DNA from: Candidatus Dactylopiibacterium sp.
GTDB lineage: Bacteria; Pseudomonadota; Gammaproteobacteria; Burkholderiales; Rhodocyclaceae
Direction of reading: 5' to 3'
DNA length: 51,691 bases
Assembly: GCA_031119555.1 (NCBI GenBank)
Contig: JAVHXQ010000025.1
Coordinates: 1 to 51,691 of the forward strand
Made by a program: the position numbers and the translations under genes. Below the pieces are notes generated by a model. That model did not search any database, was not told where the DNA came from, and saw only the letters and a program-made list of their open reading frames with translations. This document shows positions 19,286 through 29,740 of the stretch, in pieces (the first letter of the stretch is position 1; the number at the start of each line of letters is the position of its first letter).

Positions 19286-20413
19286 TCAGGCCTCGAGCAG
19301 GATACGCAGCATGCGGCGCAGCGGCTCGGCGGCCCCCCACAGCAACTGGTCGCCGACCGTGAAAGCCGCCAGGTATTCACCGCCCATCGCCATCTTGTGC
19401 AGGCGACCAACGGGAACGTGCAGATGACCCGTCACGGCGGTGGGCGACAGCTCGCGCTCGCTCTTTTCGCGCTCGTTCGGAATGACGCGCACCCAGTCGT
19501 TGGCGGCGGCGAGAATGTCGTGGATTTCATCGAGCGGCACGTCCTGACGCAGCTTGATGGTCAGCGCCTGGCTATGACAGCGCATCGCGCCGATGCGCAC
19601 GCACAGCCCGTCGATGGGCACCGAGCCGGCGCTGCGGAATGCGGGCTTGCCGAGAATCTTGTTGCACTCGGCGCCGCCCTTCCATTCTTCCTTGCTCTGG
19701 CCGTGTTCATAAGGCACGTCGATCCAGGGAATCAGGCTGCCGGCGAGCGGCACGCCGCGGAAGTTCTGCACGGGCATCGCGGGCGAGCGCATGGTCTCGG
19801 CGACCTTGCGGTCGATTTCGAGAATCGCGGAGGCCGGGTCGGCAAGCAGGTCGGCCACCGAATCGTGGATGCGCCCCATCTGCGCGATGAGTTCGCGCAT
19901 GTTCTGCGCACCCGCGCCGGAAGCGGCCTGGTAGGTCATCGACGTGGCCCATTCGACCATGTCGTTCTGGAACAGGCCGCCCAGGCCCATGAGCATGAGG
20001 CTCACGGTGCAATTGCCGCCGACGTAGTTGCGCACGCCGCGCGCGAGGCCATCCTGGATCACGTTCTTATTGACGGGGTCGAGAACGATGATCGCGTCGT
20101 CCTTCATGCGCAGGCTGGAGGCCGCGTCGATCCAGTAGCCGTTCCAGCCGGCCGCGCGCAGGCGCGGGAAGACTTCATTGGTGTAATCACCGCCCTGGCA
20201 GGTAATGATCACGTCCATTTCCGCGAGCTCGGTGAGCGACTTCGCGTCCTTGAGCGTCCCGGTTTCGCGACCGATGTCCGGCCCCGTGCCGCCCACGTTC
20301 GACGTGGTGAAGAACACCGGATCGATGAGGGCGAAATCGCCTTCCTCACGCATGCGTTGCATGAGCACCGAGCCGACCATGCCGCGCCAGCCAACAATAC
20401 CTACTCGCTTCAT
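19286..20413 (-). CDS. asd: Aspartate-semialdehyde dehydrogenase
   Basis: 375 residues; reduces aspartyl phosphate to aspartate semialdehyde, the branch to lysine/diaminopimelate, threonine and methionine. The N terminus [20 protein letters not shown] is the NADP-binding loop. The catalytic Cys is in [19 protein letters not shown], and the catalytic His in [16 protein letters not shown]. Length fits the proteobacterial family. The 221-base gap to leuB holds a Thr-rich open frame that looks like a leader peptide for this gene. Confidence 0.97.
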   Translation of the reverse strand: MKRVGIVGWRGMVGSVLMQRMREEGDFALIDPVFFTTSNVGGTGPDIGRETGTLKDAKSLTELAEMDVIITCQGGDYTNEVFPRLRAAGWNGYWIDAASSLRMKDDAIIVLDPVNKNVIQDGLARGVRNYVGGNCTVSLMLMGLGGLFQNDMVEWATSMTYQAASGAGAQNMRELIAQMGRIHDSVADLLADPASAILEIDRKVAETMRSPAMPVQNFRGVPLAGSLIPWIDVPYEHGQSKEEWKGGAECNKILGKPAFRSAGSVPIDGLCVRIGAMRCHSQALTIKLRQDVPLDEIHDILAAANDWVRVIPNEREKSERELSPTAVTGHLHVPVGRLHKMAMGGEYLAAFTVGDQLLWGAAEPLRRMLRILLEA

Positions 20414-20436
20414 TTCTGATTACCTTTTTGCCCGAC

Positions 20437-20476
20437 GTCTCCGCTCGCTTGTGCCTGCCTCCGCCGCCGCGGAGAC
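20437..20476 (-). promoter_or_regulatory. Two mutually exclusive RNA hairpins between the Thr-rich leader and asd
   Basis: In minus-strand RNA the segment 20469-20474 (CTCCGC) can pair with GCGGAG at 20459-20464 across a 4-base loop. Alternatively, as GTCTCCGC (20469-20476), it can pair with GCGGAGAC at 20437-20444. Both cannot form together. Neither is followed by a U run, so a classical intrinsic terminator is not evident. The second structure ends 23 bases before the asd start codon. Confidence 0.4.
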
Positions 20477-20495
20477 ACAGAGCGACGAGACAGGG

Positions 20496-20624
20496 CTAGA
20501 CCGTGGTGGTGGTGGTTTTGAGCGTCGTCGTGAGGGTCGTGAGCGCGCAAGCAACGGACGCGCGGGCACCCGCCCCTGCCGTGCAGGAGACTGCTTGCCC
20601 GTGGATTTCACGCATCCGTTGCAT
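20496..20624 (-). CDS. Putative threonine-rich leader peptide upstream of asd
   Basis: A 42-codon frame starts with ATG at 20624 (or an in-frame ATG at 20615), 11 bases after the leuB stop, and ends with TAG at 20496-20498, 82 bases before asd. Its last 14 residues are TTLTTTLKTTTTTV: ten threonines and one lysine. Both ACG and ACC codons are used in irregular order, so the run is not just a trinucleotide repeat. Asd feeds threonine and lysine synthesis, so this has the form of an attenuation leader like ThrL of E. coli. No strong ribosome-binding site is seen, and downstream hairpins lack a U tract; the call is inference. Confidence 0.6.
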   Translation of the reverse strand: MQRMREIHGQAVSCTAGAGARASVACALTTLTTTLKTTTTTV

Positions 20625-20634
20625 TCCGGAACCC

Positions 20635-21696
20635 TCAGAGGGCGGCGATGACCGCGTCGCCCATTTCGCGCGTGCCGACGCGCTTCGTGCCTTCTTCCCA
20701 GATGTCTCCGGTCCGCAGGCCTGCCGCCAGCACCTTCTTGACCGCGTTCTCCACCCGGAGCGCGGCCGCTTCGTTGTTGAAACTGTACCGCAACATCATG
20801 GCAGCGGAAAGGATGGTGGCCAGCGGATTGGCCACGCCCTTGCCGGCGATGTCGGGGGCGGAACCGTGACTCGGCTCGTACATCCCCTTGTTGTTGGCGT
20901 CCAGCGAAGCGGAGGGCAGCATGCCGATCGACCCCGTGAGCATGGAGGCTTCGTCGGACAGGATGTCGCCGAACATGTTGCCGGTCACCACCACGTCGAA
21001 CTGCTTGGGCGCGCGCACGAGCTGCATCGCGCAGTTGTCCACGAGCATGTGCGAGAGCTGGACGTCGGGATACTCCTGGCCGACCTCGATCATCACGTCG
21101 CGCCAGAGCTGCGTGGTCTCGAGCACGTTCATCTTGTCGACCGAGCAGACGCGGCGGGCGCGCTTCTGCGCCGAACGGAAGGCCACATGCGCAATCCGGC
21201 GGATCTCGTCCTCGTTGTAGATCATGGTGTTGCGGCCCACGCGCTTGCCGCCTTCTTCGGAAATGCCGCGCGGCTCGCCGAAGTAGATGTCGCCCGTGAG
21301 CTCACGCACGATCAGGATGTCGAGGCCCGACACCACTTCGGGCTTCAGGGAGGAAGCGTTGGCGAGCTCGGGGTAGAGAATGGCCGGGCGCAGGTTGGCG
21401 AACAGGTTCAGATCCTTGCGGATGCCCAGCAGGCCGCGCTCGGGGCGCTGCGGGCGCGGCAGCGCGTCCCACTTCGGCCCGCCAACCGCCCCCAGCAGCA
21501 CCGCGTCGGCTTCACGCGCGAGCTTCTGGGTCGCTTCCGGATAGGGCGAACCGGTGGCATCCACGGCACAGCCGCCGAGCTGGGCGTATTCAAGTTCCAT
21601 CTTGATGCCGTCGCGCTTGAGCACGTCGAGCACACGCACCGCTTCGGCGATGATTTCGACGCCGATGCCGTCACCGGGCAGAACACAGATCTTCAT
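20635..21696 (-). CDS. leuB: 3-isopropylmalate dehydrogenase
   Basis: 353 residues; oxidative decarboxylation of 3-isopropylmalate in leucine synthesis, NAD-dependent. The N terminus [20 protein letters not shown] is typical, and [19 protein letters not shown] is the family block. The substrate and metal site is seen in [20 protein letters not shown], and [14 protein letters not shown] completes the cofactor site. The ATG at 21696 follows AAGGAAAAATGCA. It is third in leuC-leuD-leuB, 70 bases after leuD. Confidence 0.97.
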   Translation of the reverse strand: MKICVLPGDGIGVEIIAEAVRVLDVLKRDGIKMELEYAQLGGCAVDATGSPYPEATQKLAREADAVLLGAVGGPKWDALPRPQRPERGLLGIRKDLNLFANLRPAILYPELANASSLKPEVVSGLDILIVRELTGDIYFGEPRGISEEGGKRVGRNTMIYNEDEIRRIAHVAFRSAQKRARRVCSVDKMNVLETTQLWRDVMIEVGQEYPDVQLSHMLVDNCAMQLVRAPKQFDVVVTGNMFGDILSDEASMLTGSIGMLPSASLDANNKGMYEPSHGSAPDIAGKGVANPLATILSAAMMLRYSFNNEAAALRVENAVKKVLAAGLRTGDIWEEGTKRVGTREMGDAVIAAL

Positions 21697-21766
21697 TGCA
21701 TTTTTCCTTGAAAGTCGGACGAGCCGGCCGGGCTTCACGCGCCCGGCCGGATTTCGCAAACGGGGT

Positions 21767-22408
21767 TCAGGCCGAGAACAGCCAGGGCTGGGCCGCCTTG
21801 TGGCGCGTCTCGAAATCACGGATCTCGTCGGCATGGGCGAGCGTGAGGCCGATGTCGTCGAGCCCGTTGAGCAGGCAGTGCTTGCGGTGCGGCGTGATGT
21901 CGAAGCCGAACGAGAAGCCCGTCGGCGTGGTCACGGTCTGCGCCTCCAGATCGACGTCCAGCGCATAGCCTTCGGTGGCCTCGCACTCCTTGAACAGACG
22001 GTCCACGGTCTCCGCCGGGGCCACGATGGGAAGCAGCCCGTTCTTGTAGCTGTTGTTGAAGAAGATGTCGGCGAACGAAGGCGCGATCAGCACGCGGAAG
22101 CCGTAATCCTCGATGGCCCAGGGGGCGTGCTCGCGCGACGAGCCGCAACCGAAGTTGTCGCGCGCGATCAGCACCGAAGCGCCCTGGTAGCGCGCCTGGT
22201 TGAGCACGAAACCGGCATTCTTCGGACGGTTCGTGCAATCCATGCCCGGCTCGCCGTAATTGGTGTAGCGCCACTCGTCGAAAAGATAGGGGCCGAAGCC
22301 GGAGCGCTTGATCGACTTGAGGAACTGCTTGGGAATGATCGCGTCGGTATCGACGTTGGCGCGGTCGAGCGGACAGACGAGGCCATTCAGGCGGGTAAAG
22401 GGTTTCAT
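21767..22408 (-). CDS. leuD: 3-isopropylmalate dehydratase small subunit
   Basis: 213 residues, swivelling domain of isopropylmalate isomerase. N-terminal [20 protein letters not shown] and the substrate loop [15 protein letters not shown] are diagnostic. It forms a heterodimer with LeuC, which lies 19 bases upstream. Length is normal for the proteobacterial long form. Confidence 0.97.
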   Translation of the reverse strand: MKPFTRLNGLVCPLDRANVDTDAIIPKQFLKSIKRSGFGPYLFDEWRYTNYGEPGMDCTNRPKNAGFVLNQARYQGASVLIARDNFGCGSSREHAPWAIEDYGFRVLIAPSFADIFFNNSYKNGLLPIVAPAETVDRLFKECEATEGYALDVDLEAQTVTTPTGFSFGFDITPHRKHCLLNGLDDIGLTLAHADEIRDFETRHKAAQPWLFSA

Positions 22409-22427
22409 GCTCTGTTCTCCTCGTCGC

Positions 22428-23837
22428 TCAGTTGGCGACGCTGCGGATATCGACGAAGTGGCCGGCGATGGCAGCCGCGGCGGCCATCGCGGGGCTGACG
22501 AGGTGGGTACGCCCCCCCGGCCCCTGACGACCTTCGAAGTTGCGGTTCGAGGTCGAGGCGCAACGCTCGCCCGGCGAGAGGCGGTCGGCGTTCATCGCCA
22601 GGCACATCGAGCAGCCCGGTTCGCGCCATTCGAAGCCGGCCTCGATGAAGATCTTGTCCAGCCCTTCCGCTTCGGCCTGACGCTTGACGATGCCCGAGCC
22701 GGGCACCACCAGCGCCAGCTTGACGCTGGGCGAGACCTTGCGGCCCTTGGCCACGGCGGCGGCGGCGCGCATGTCCTCGATGCGGGAATTGGTGCACGAG
22801 CCGATGAAGACCTTGTCGATGGCGATGTCGGTGATCGGCATGTCGGCCGTGAGGCCCATGTATTGCAGCGCACGCTCGTAGCTCGCGCGGCGCACCGGAT
22901 CGGTCTCGTTGGCGGGGTTGGGCACGCGGCCGCCCACGGCCAGCACCTGCTCGGGCGAGGTGCCCCAGGTGACCTGCGGTTCGATGTCGGCGGCCTGCAG
23001 CTCGACGACCGCATCGAAAGTGGCGCCTTCGTCCGAATGCAGCGTCTTCCAGTATTCGACGGCGGCCTCCCACTGGGCGCCCTGCGGCGCGTGCGTGCGC
23101 CCCTGCAGATAGGCGACCGTGGTGTCGTCGACGCCGATGATGCCGGCGCGCGCGCCGGCTTCGATGGCGAGGTTGCAGACGGTCATGCGGCCTTCCATCG
23201 ACAGCGCGCGGATCACCGGACCCGCGAATTCGATGCAGTAGCCCGTGCCACCAGCCGTGCCGATCTTGCCGATGATCGCCAGCGCCACGTCCTTGGCGGT
23301 GACGCCCACGCCCAGCGTTCCCTCGACCTTCACGAGCATGGCCTTCGATTTCTTCTGCACGAGCGTCTGCGTGGCGAGCACGTGCTCGACCTCCGAGGTG
23401 CCGATGCCGTGTGCGAGCGCGCCGAAAGCGCCGTGCGTCGCGGTATGGCTGTCGCCGCAGACCACCGTCATGCCCGGCAGCGTGGCGCCGTTCTCCGGCG
23501 CGATGACGTGGATGATCCCCTGGTTGGCGTGCTTGAACGGGAAGTAGATCAGCGAGCCGAACTCCTTGATGTTCGCGTCCAGCGTTTCAACCTGCGTCTT
23601 GGAGATCGGGTCTTCGATGCCGCGATCCCAGTGGTTGGTCGGGGTGTTGTGGTCCGGCACCGCCACCACCGAATTGCTGCGCCAGGCGCGGCGCCCGGCC
23701 AGGCGCAGGCCCTCGAACGCCTGCGGACTCGTCACCTCGTGCACGAGATGGCGGTCGATGTAGAGAAGACAGGTTCCGTCCTCTTCCTGGCGAACCACGT
23801 GGGAATCCCACAACTTGTCGTAGAGCGTCCTGGCCAT
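22428..23837 (-). CDS. leuC: 3-isopropylmalate dehydratase large subunit
   Basis: 469 residues, aconitase family, carrying the 4Fe-4S cluster that isomerises 2- to 3-isopropylmalate. The cluster cysteines are in [13 protein letters not shown] and in [11 protein letters not shown]. The conserved [21 protein letters not shown] is present, quoted here only by its key residues His and Thr. It is first gene of the leuCDB-asd run; a candidate promoter with 17-base spacing lies upstream. Confidence 0.97.
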   Translation of the reverse strand: MARTLYDKLWDSHVVRQEEDGTCLLYIDRHLVHEVTSPQAFEGLRLAGRRAWRSNSVVAVPDHNTPTNHWDRGIEDPISKTQVETLDANIKEFGSLIYFPFKHANQGIIHVIAPENGATLPGMTVVCGDSHTATHGAFGALAHGIGTSEVEHVLATQTLVQKKSKAMLVKVEGTLGVGVTAKDVALAIIGKIGTAGGTGYCIEFAGPVIRALSMEGRMTVCNLAIEAGARAGIIGVDDTTVAYLQGRTHAPQGAQWEAAVEYWKTLHSDEGATFDAVVELQAADIEPQVTWGTSPEQVLAVGGRVPNPANETDPVRRASYERALQYMGLTADMPITDIAIDKVFIGSCTNSRIEDMRAAAAVAKGRKVSPSVKLALVVPGSGIVKRQAEAEGLDKIFIEAGFEWREPGCSMCLAMNADRLSPGERCASTSNRNFEGRQGPGGRTHLVSPAMAAAAAIAGHFVDIRSVAN

Positions 23838-23917
23838 GTGTCTGTCACTCCTTGCCTGGGCGCGGCCGGCGGCGCGCGCGTATCTGGGTACCGGGAAAGA
23901 CCCGGGGTGTGACGCGG

Positions 23918-23946
23918 ATACTAGCGAGGGCTCGATACCTGAACAA
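23918..23946 (-). promoter_or_regulatory. Candidate sigma-70 promoter of leuC
   Basis: On the minus strand TTGTTC (23941-23946) and TAGTAT (23918-23923) are 17 bases apart, about 80 bases upstream of the leuC start. No leucine-rich leader frame was found between it and leuC. Confidence 0.5.
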
Positions 23947-23996
23947 GACTAGTTCTTATACTATTACAAGCACTAACAGGATGAAGAGGAAAGCCC

Positions 23997-24788
23997 ATGG
24001 AAACGCGGCGCAAGGAACTCGGCGAATTCCTGCAGGTCCTGCGGCGGCGCAGCGCCCCCGCCGACTTCGGTTTCGCCACCGGCGCGCGACGCCGCACCGA
24101 GGGGCTGCGGCGCGAAGAGGTGGCGCAACTCGTGGGCATCAGCCCGACCTGGTACACCTGGATCGAGCAGGGGCGCGCGATCAACATCTCATCCGAGGCG
24201 CTGGACCGCCTTGCGAGCCAGTTGCGCCTCACGCGCTCGGAGCGCGCCTACCTGTTCGAGATGGCCGACCGCCGCGACCCGCACGCACCGTTCCAGGACG
24301 ATGACGCCGCCCCCGCGCCGCTGCTGAGCCTGCTCGACGAGATCCGCGCGCCGGCCTATCTGATGGGTCGTCACTGGGACGTGCTGGGCTGGAACGGCGC
24401 CGCCGCGACCCTCTTCGCGGGCTGGCTGGACACCCCGCGCGGGCCCGGGGAAGCCGCGCACAACATGCTGCGCTTCGTGTTCCTGCGGCCCGAGACGCGG
24501 GGCTTTCTCGCCGACTGGGAAACGCGCGCGCGACGCATCGCCGCCGAATTCCGCGCCGACTGCCGCACGCGGCTGGACGAGCCCGCGCTGCAGCGGCTGG
24601 TGGCCGAACTCGAACAGGCCAGCCCGGAGTTCGCGCGCTTCTGGAAACAGCACGACGTGCTCGAACGCCAGGGAGGGGAGCGCGCATTCCAGCACCCAGC
24701 GCAGGGGCTGATCCGTTACCAGCAGACCACGCTGCGCCCGGTCGAGAACGAGCAGATCAAGCTCGTGGTGCTGCAGGCGCTGGGCTGA
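23997..24788 (+). CDS. XRE-family regulator with MmyB-like ligand-binding domain
   Basis: 263 residues. An N-terminal helix-turn-helix (about residues 8-80) contains RRTEGLRREEVAQLVGISPT and WYTWIEQGR. A C-terminal MmyB-type domain follows (about 105-263), with WDVLGWNGAA, the SPEFARFWKQHDV block and a final beta segment. Proteins of this design, frequent in actinobacteria and proteobacteria, usually control a neighbouring oxidoreductase gene; none is adjacent here. It is divergent from leuC across 159 bases and starts at an ATG preceded by GAAGAGGAAA. Target and ligand are unknown. Confidence 0.88.
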   Translation: METRRKELGEFLQVLRRRSAPADFGFATGARRRTEGLRREEVAQLVGISPTWYTWIEQGRAINISSEALDRLASQLRLTRSERAYLFEMADRRDPHAPFQDDDAAPAPLLSLLDEIRAPAYLMGRHWDVLGWNGAAATLFAGWLDTPRGPGEAAHNMLRFVFLRPETRGFLADWETRARRIAAEFRADCRTRLDEPALQRLVAELEQASPEFARFWKQHDVLERQGGERAFQHPAQGLIRYQQTTLRPVENEQIKLVVLQALG

Positions 24789-24819
24789 CGCCCGACGGCC
24801 ACGGCGCCAGGCCGCCGGC

Positions 24820-25659
24820 TCAGGCGCCGCGCTTGCGCGCCTCGTCGAAGAGCGGGCGCACGCGTTCGCCGTAATGACGCAGATCCTGCTCGCGGCTGGC
24901 CGCCGCCGGGTGGGTCGACAGCCACTCGGGGGGCGCGCCCCGGCTCGCCTGCGCCATCTTCTGCCACAGCGTGACGGCCGCCAGCGGCTGATAGCCGGCG
25001 CGCGCGGCGAGTTCGATGCCGATGCGGTCGGCCTCGGTCTCCTGCTCGCGGGAGTTCGGCAGCTGGAAGCTCACGTTGTAGACGGTGCCCGCCAGATCCA
25101 TGCCGCCCTGCCCCACCCCCAGCACGATGCCCACGATGGACATGCCCAGCTCGGCGGTCGCCGAACGCGAGGCGCGCTCCCAGGCGTGCTCGCGCAGCGC
25201 ATGCGCGATCTCGTGGCCGATCACCTGCGCGAGCTCATCGTCGGTCGCGCGCAGGTTCTCGATCAGCCCCGTGTAGACGGCGATCTTGCCGCCGGGCATG
25301 CACCACGCATTGGTTTCCTTGGACGTGATGACATTGACTTCCCACTGCCACTGGCGGGCATCGGGCCGGAAAGCGCCGACCTGCGCGATGATGCGGTCCG
25401 CGATGCGTCGCACGCGCGTCACCTGCTCGGGCGAGCGGTTCAGCGCGTTGCCCTTCCTGGCCTCGGCCAGCGTCTGCTGGTAGAGCTGGCCGGCCTCGCG
25501 GTTGAGCGCGGCGCGATCGACGAGCGAAGAGACCACCTGCTGCCGCTCGATGCCCACCACGCCACCCTGGGTGGTCTGCACCGTCTCGCAGCCCGAGCCG
25601 AAGGCGGCCAGCACGATCAGGCCGATGGCCTGCAAACGGATGAAATGACGCGGGATCAT
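24820..25659 (-). CDS. M48 family metalloprotease, probable lipoprotein (LoiP-like)
   Basis: 279 residues. The signal sequence runs to an apparent lipobox (AFGSGC, Cys24), suggesting an outer-membrane or periplasmic lipoprotein. The zinc motif HEIAHALREH is present, with the third ligand in EQETEADRIG. This matches M48 peptidases of the LoiP/YggG and BepA type, which degrade misfolded envelope proteins. It starts 15 bases after the aroC stop, so the two are probably co-transcribed. Which M48 subgroup it belongs to is not certain. Confidence 0.87.
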   Translation of the reverse strand: MIPRHFIRLQAIGLIVLAAFGSGCETVQTTQGGVVGIERQQVVSSLVDRAALNREAGQLYQQTLAEARKGNALNRSPEQVTRVRRIADRIIAQVGAFRPDARQWQWEVNVITSKETNAWCMPGGKIAVYTGLIENLRATDDELAQVIGHEIAHALREHAWERASRSATAELGMSIVGIVLGVGQGGMDLAGTVYNVSFQLPNSREQETEADRIGIELAARAGYQPLAAVTLWQKMAQASRGAPPEWLSTHPAAASREQDLRHYGERVRPLFDEARKRGA

Positions 25660-25674
25660 CGTGGGGCTCCGGTG

Positions 25675-26805
25675 TCAGCGTGGCGAAGGCACGGGCTGCG
25701 TGGCCCCGGGGGCCAGGCCCGCGATGCGCGGCAGCGGCGGGGTCACGTCGGCGTTCTGCGCGCGCTGGCGCAACGCGTGCTCGATCAGCACCAGCGCGAG
25801 CATGGCCTCGGCGATGGGCGTGGCGCGTATCCCCACGCAGGGGTCGTGGCGGCCGGTGGTCATCATCTGCACCGGGTTGCCGTCGCGGTCGATGGAGCGG
25901 CGCTCCTGCGGCAGCGAAGAGGTCGGCTTGATCGCCAGCGACACGCGGATGTCCTGCCCCGAAGAGATGCCGCCCAGCACGCCACCGGCATGATTCGACA
26001 GGAACCCCGCGGGCGTCAGCTCGTCGCAATGCTCGGTGCCACGCTGCGCGACCACGCCGAAGCCGTCGCCGATCTCGACGCCCTTGACGGCGTTGATGCT
26101 CATCATCGCGTAGGCGATGTCGGCATCCAGGCGATCGAACACCGGCTCGCCCCATCCCGGCGGAACCTGGCTGGCGATCACTTCAATCCGTGCGCCGATG
26201 GAATCCCGCTGCGCGCGGATCTCGTCCATGCGGGCCTCGAGCGCGGGCACGCTGGCCGCGTTGGGCGCGAAGAACGCGTTGCGGCCGACTTCGTCCCAGC
26301 TCTCGAACGGAATCGCGATGTCGCCGAGCTGGCTCATGAACCCCCGGATGACGACACCGTGGCGCTCGAAGAGCCATTTGCGGGCAATCGCGCCAGCGGC
26401 CACGCGCACCGCGGTTTCCCGCGCCGACGAGCGTCCGCCGCCCCGGTAATCGCGCACGCCGTACTTGTGCTCGTAGGCGTAGTCGGCGTGGCCGGGGCGG
26501 AAGGTGTTCATGATCTTCGAGTAGTCGCCGCTGCGCTGGTCCTGATTGCGGATCAGCAGCGCGATCGGCGTGCCCGTGGTCTTGCCCTCGAACACGCCGG
26601 ACAGGATCTCGACCGTATCGGGTTCCTTGCGCTGCGTGACGTGGCGCGAGGTGCCGGGCCTGCGCCGGTCGAGTTCGGCCTGGATGTCGGCCTCGCCGAG
26701 CGCGAGCCCCGGGGGGCAGCCATCGACCACGCAGCCGATGGCCGCGCCATGCGACTCGCCGAACGAGGTCACGCTGAAAAGAGAACCAAAGGTGCTGCCG
26801 GACAT
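25675..26805 (-). CDS. aroC: Chorismate synthase
   Basis: 376 residues; the FMN-dependent last step of the shikimate pathway. N-terminal [20 protein letters not shown] and [23 protein letters not shown], and the [14 protein letters not shown] signature are all in place, as is [17 protein letters not shown] substrate contact near the end. Length is normal. The preceding gene toward the right (GlcG-like) ends 69 bases away. Confidence 0.97.
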   Translation of the reverse strand: MSGSTFGSLFSVTSFGESHGAAIGCVVDGCPPGLALGEADIQAELDRRRPGTSRHVTQRKEPDTVEILSGVFEGKTTGTPIALLIRNQDQRSGDYSKIMNTFRPGHADYAYEHKYGVRDYRGGGRSSARETAVRVAAGAIARKWLFERHGVVIRGFMSQLGDIAIPFESWDEVGRNAFFAPNAASVPALEARMDEIRAQRDSIGARIEVIASQVPPGWGEPVFDRLDADIAYAMMSINAVKGVEIGDGFGVVAQRGTEHCDELTPAGFLSNHAGGVLGGISSGQDIRVSLAIKPTSSLPQERRSIDRDGNPVQMMTTGRHDPCVGIRATPIAEAMLALVLIEHALRQRAQNADVTPPLPRIAGLAPGATQPVPSPR

Positions 26806-26874
26806 GGGATCTGCGTCTCGGAATGCGGTGGCCGCGGGGGCGCGGATTTTAACACGCGGGCGCGGCGCGCCCGC

Positions 26875-27309
26875 CTAGCCCGGCTGGGCCGCGGCGCCGG
26901 CCGCCGCGATCACGCCGTCCTGCACCGCGCTCATGCCCGACACGCCGATGGCGCCGATCACCGCGCCGTCGCGAAACAGGGGCAGCCCGCCCTCGATGGC
27001 CGACACGCCGTCGGCCGAGAGCATGCGCAGGCCGATGCCGCCCGCGCCCACCGCATCCTCGAACACCTTGGTGGCACGGCGGAAATTGTTGGCCGTCACA
27101 GCCTTGCCCTGGGCCAGCGCCAGGCTCGCGTGCTGCGCGCCGTCCAGCGCATGCAGCATCACGAGGTGGGCGCCGCTATCGACGATCGCGATCACCATCG
27201 GCCAGTCGCCCTGTCGCGCGCACTCGGCCTCGGCCGCCGCCATCACGCGGCGCGCCTCGTCCAGGGTCACCGGTGCGCCGTAGCGCGGGGGAAGCGGATT
27301 CGTGCTCAT
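26875..27309 (-). CDS. GlcG/HbpS-like (DUF336) protein
   Basis: 144 residues, single DUF336/HbpS-type domain. It starts with a helix, LDEARRVMAAAEAECARQ, then the strand MVIAIVDSGAHLVMLHALDGA; the C-terminal half has the GGLPLFRDGAVIGAIGVSG block typical of the family. Members include the haem-binding HbpS and GlcG of the glycolate locus; function in most bacteria is unknown. The ATG at 27309 follows AGGAGACAGC on the minus strand. No glycolate genes are nearby. Confidence 0.85.
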   Translation of the reverse strand: MSTNPLPPRYGAPVTLDEARRVMAAAEAECARQGDWPMVIAIVDSGAHLVMLHALDGAQHASLALAQGKAVTANNFRRATKVFEDAVGAGGIGLRMLSADGVSAIEGGLPLFRDGAVIGAIGVSGMSAVQDGVIAAAGAAAQPG

Positions 27310-27360
27310 GCTGTCTCCTGTGTTCTTCTTTGCTCTGTCTTCCGTCCGGCCCGGCCTCCA

Positions 27361-27385
27361 AAACAAAGGCCCCGCACGCGGGGCC
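27361..27385 (-). terminator. Intrinsic terminator of the PII gene
   Basis: A 7-bp GC-rich stem (27368-27374 with 27379-27385) with a 4-base loop, followed on the minus strand by TTTGTTTT; about 20 bases after the PII stop codon. Confidence 0.8.
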
Positions 27386-27406
27386 CCGGACGGACGCGGC
27401 GCTCGC

Positions 27407-28324
<918 letters not shown>

Positions 28325-29503
28325 ATGGCACTGACCATCAACACCAACGTGGCCTCTCTGAATGCCCAACGCAATGTCACCGGCACGCAGAACTCCCTCG
28401 CTACGTCCCTCCAACGCCTCTCTTCCGGCCTGCGCATCAACTCCGCCAAGGACGACGCCGCCGGCCTCGCGATCTCCGAGCGCATGAACGCCCAGATCAA
28501 GGGCCTGTCGGTTGCCTCGCGCAACGCCAACGACGGCATCTCGCTGGCGCAGACCGCCGAAGGCGCGCTGCAGACCATCGGCGACAACCTGCAACGTATC
28601 CGCGAACTGTCGGTGCAATCGTCCAACGCGACGAACTCCGAATCGGACCGCAACGCGCTGCAATCCGAAGTCGAGCAGCTGGTCGCCGAAATCGACCGCG
28701 TTGCCAACCAGACCGCCTTCAACGGCACCAAGCTGCTGGACGGCTCCTTCACGAGCAAGCTCTTCCAGGTTGGCGCCGACGCGGGCCAGACCATCGGCAT
28801 CAACAGCATCGTGGATGCCAACGTCGACGTGCTGGGCAAGGCCGAGTTCGCCGCCAAGCAGACCTCGACCGGCGCAGTGGCTTCGGGTACCGCGACGGCG
28901 GCCGGTTCGGCCAGCGGCCTGACGGTCAACGGCGTGGCGATCGACGCCTTCGACGTGGCGGTGGGCGACACCGACAAGACGGTGCAGACCAAGCTCGTCA
29001 ATGCCATCAACGCCAAGATGGACCAGACCGGCGTGTATGCCGAGGTGGACAGCACCGGCAAGCTGAGCATGACTTCGGTCAAGGCGGGCAAGGACTTCAC
29101 CTTCGCCGGCACGCTCACCGGCCCTGCAGGCCTGACCTTCGCCACCGCGGGCATCACCGCGAGCGCGACCGCCGTGGCCGGTACGGACCAATTCACGAAG
29201 AACCTGGACATCTCCACCTTCGTCGGTGCGCAGCAAGCCACCGAAATCGTGGATAAGGCGCTGACCCAGATCAACACGGCCCGCGCCGACATGGGTGCCG
29301 TCCAGAACCGCTTCAGCTCCACGATCGCCAACCTGGCCACGTCGTCCGAGAACATCTCGGCCGCCAAGGGACGCATCACCGATGCGGACTTCGCCTCCGA
29401 AACGGCCACCCTGAGCCGTGCGCAGATCCTGCAGCAAGCCGGTACCGCGATGCTGGCGCAAGCCAACAGCCTGCCGCAACAGGTGCTGAGCCTCCTGCGT
29501 TAA
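28325..29503 (+). CDS. fliC: Flagellin (first copy)
   Basis: 392 residues. The conserved N-terminal D0/D1 region ([17 protein letters not shown] to about residue 170, including [20 protein letters not shown]) and C-terminal D1/D0 region (about 300-392, ending [18 protein letters not shown]) flank a variable Thr/Ala/Ser-rich centre. It is the filament subunit, exported by the flagellar type III system. The ATG at 28325 follows AAAGGAGTCATGAA. The upstream hairpins, its own terminator and isolation from fliD/fliS suggest a single-gene transcript. A paralogue of identical length lies at 37806-38984; the two bracket a glycosylation-type cassette. Confidence 0.96.
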   Translation: MALTINTNVASLNAQRNVTGTQNSLATSLQRLSSGLRINSAKDDAAGLAISERMNAQIKGLSVASRNANDGISLAQTAEGALQTIGDNLQRIRELSVQSSNATNSESDRNALQSEVEQLVAEIDRVANQTAFNGTKLLDGSFTSKLFQVGADAGQTIGINSIVDANVDVLGKAEFAAKQTSTGAVASGTATAAGSASGLTVNGVAIDAFDVAVGDTDKTVQTKLVNAINAKMDQTGVYAEVDSTGKLSMTSVKAGKDFTFAGTLTGPAGLTFATAGITASATAVAGTDQFTKNLDISTFVGAQQATEIVDKALTQINTARADMGAVQNRFSSTIANLATSSENISAAKGRITDADFASETATLSRAQILQQAGTAMLAQANSLPQQVLSLLR

Positions 29504-29528
29504 GGCGATCCGTTCCCAGCGCCTCACG

Positions 29529-29561
29529 AAACACCCGCCATCGCAAGATGGCGGGTGTTTT
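29529..29561 (+). terminator. Intrinsic terminator of the first flagellin gene
   Basis: A perfect 14-bp stem (29529-29542 with 29547-29560) closes a GCAA tetraloop, and the right arm ends in a T run; 26 bases after the stop codon. Confidence 0.95.
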
Positions 29562-29740
29562 CACATGCGGCGCGGCGAATTTCCCCATTCAGGCGAAAAG
29601 CCCCGATTTAGCGGGCCAGTCCGTCGGACCGGCCGCTATGCAACGCGCTATCCTAGTAGCCCATCATGAGGCCGGGCCCAGGCGAGACAGCGTTTCCCGC
29701 GACGCCGCCGCTCCCCTCCCAACCACTCACAGGAGCTGGC

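Noticed and set aside
23891..23905. Hairpin CCGGG/CCCGG in the leuC upstream region
   Set aside because: Only 5 bp, no T run and no Leu-rich leader frame, so no support for leucine attenuation.
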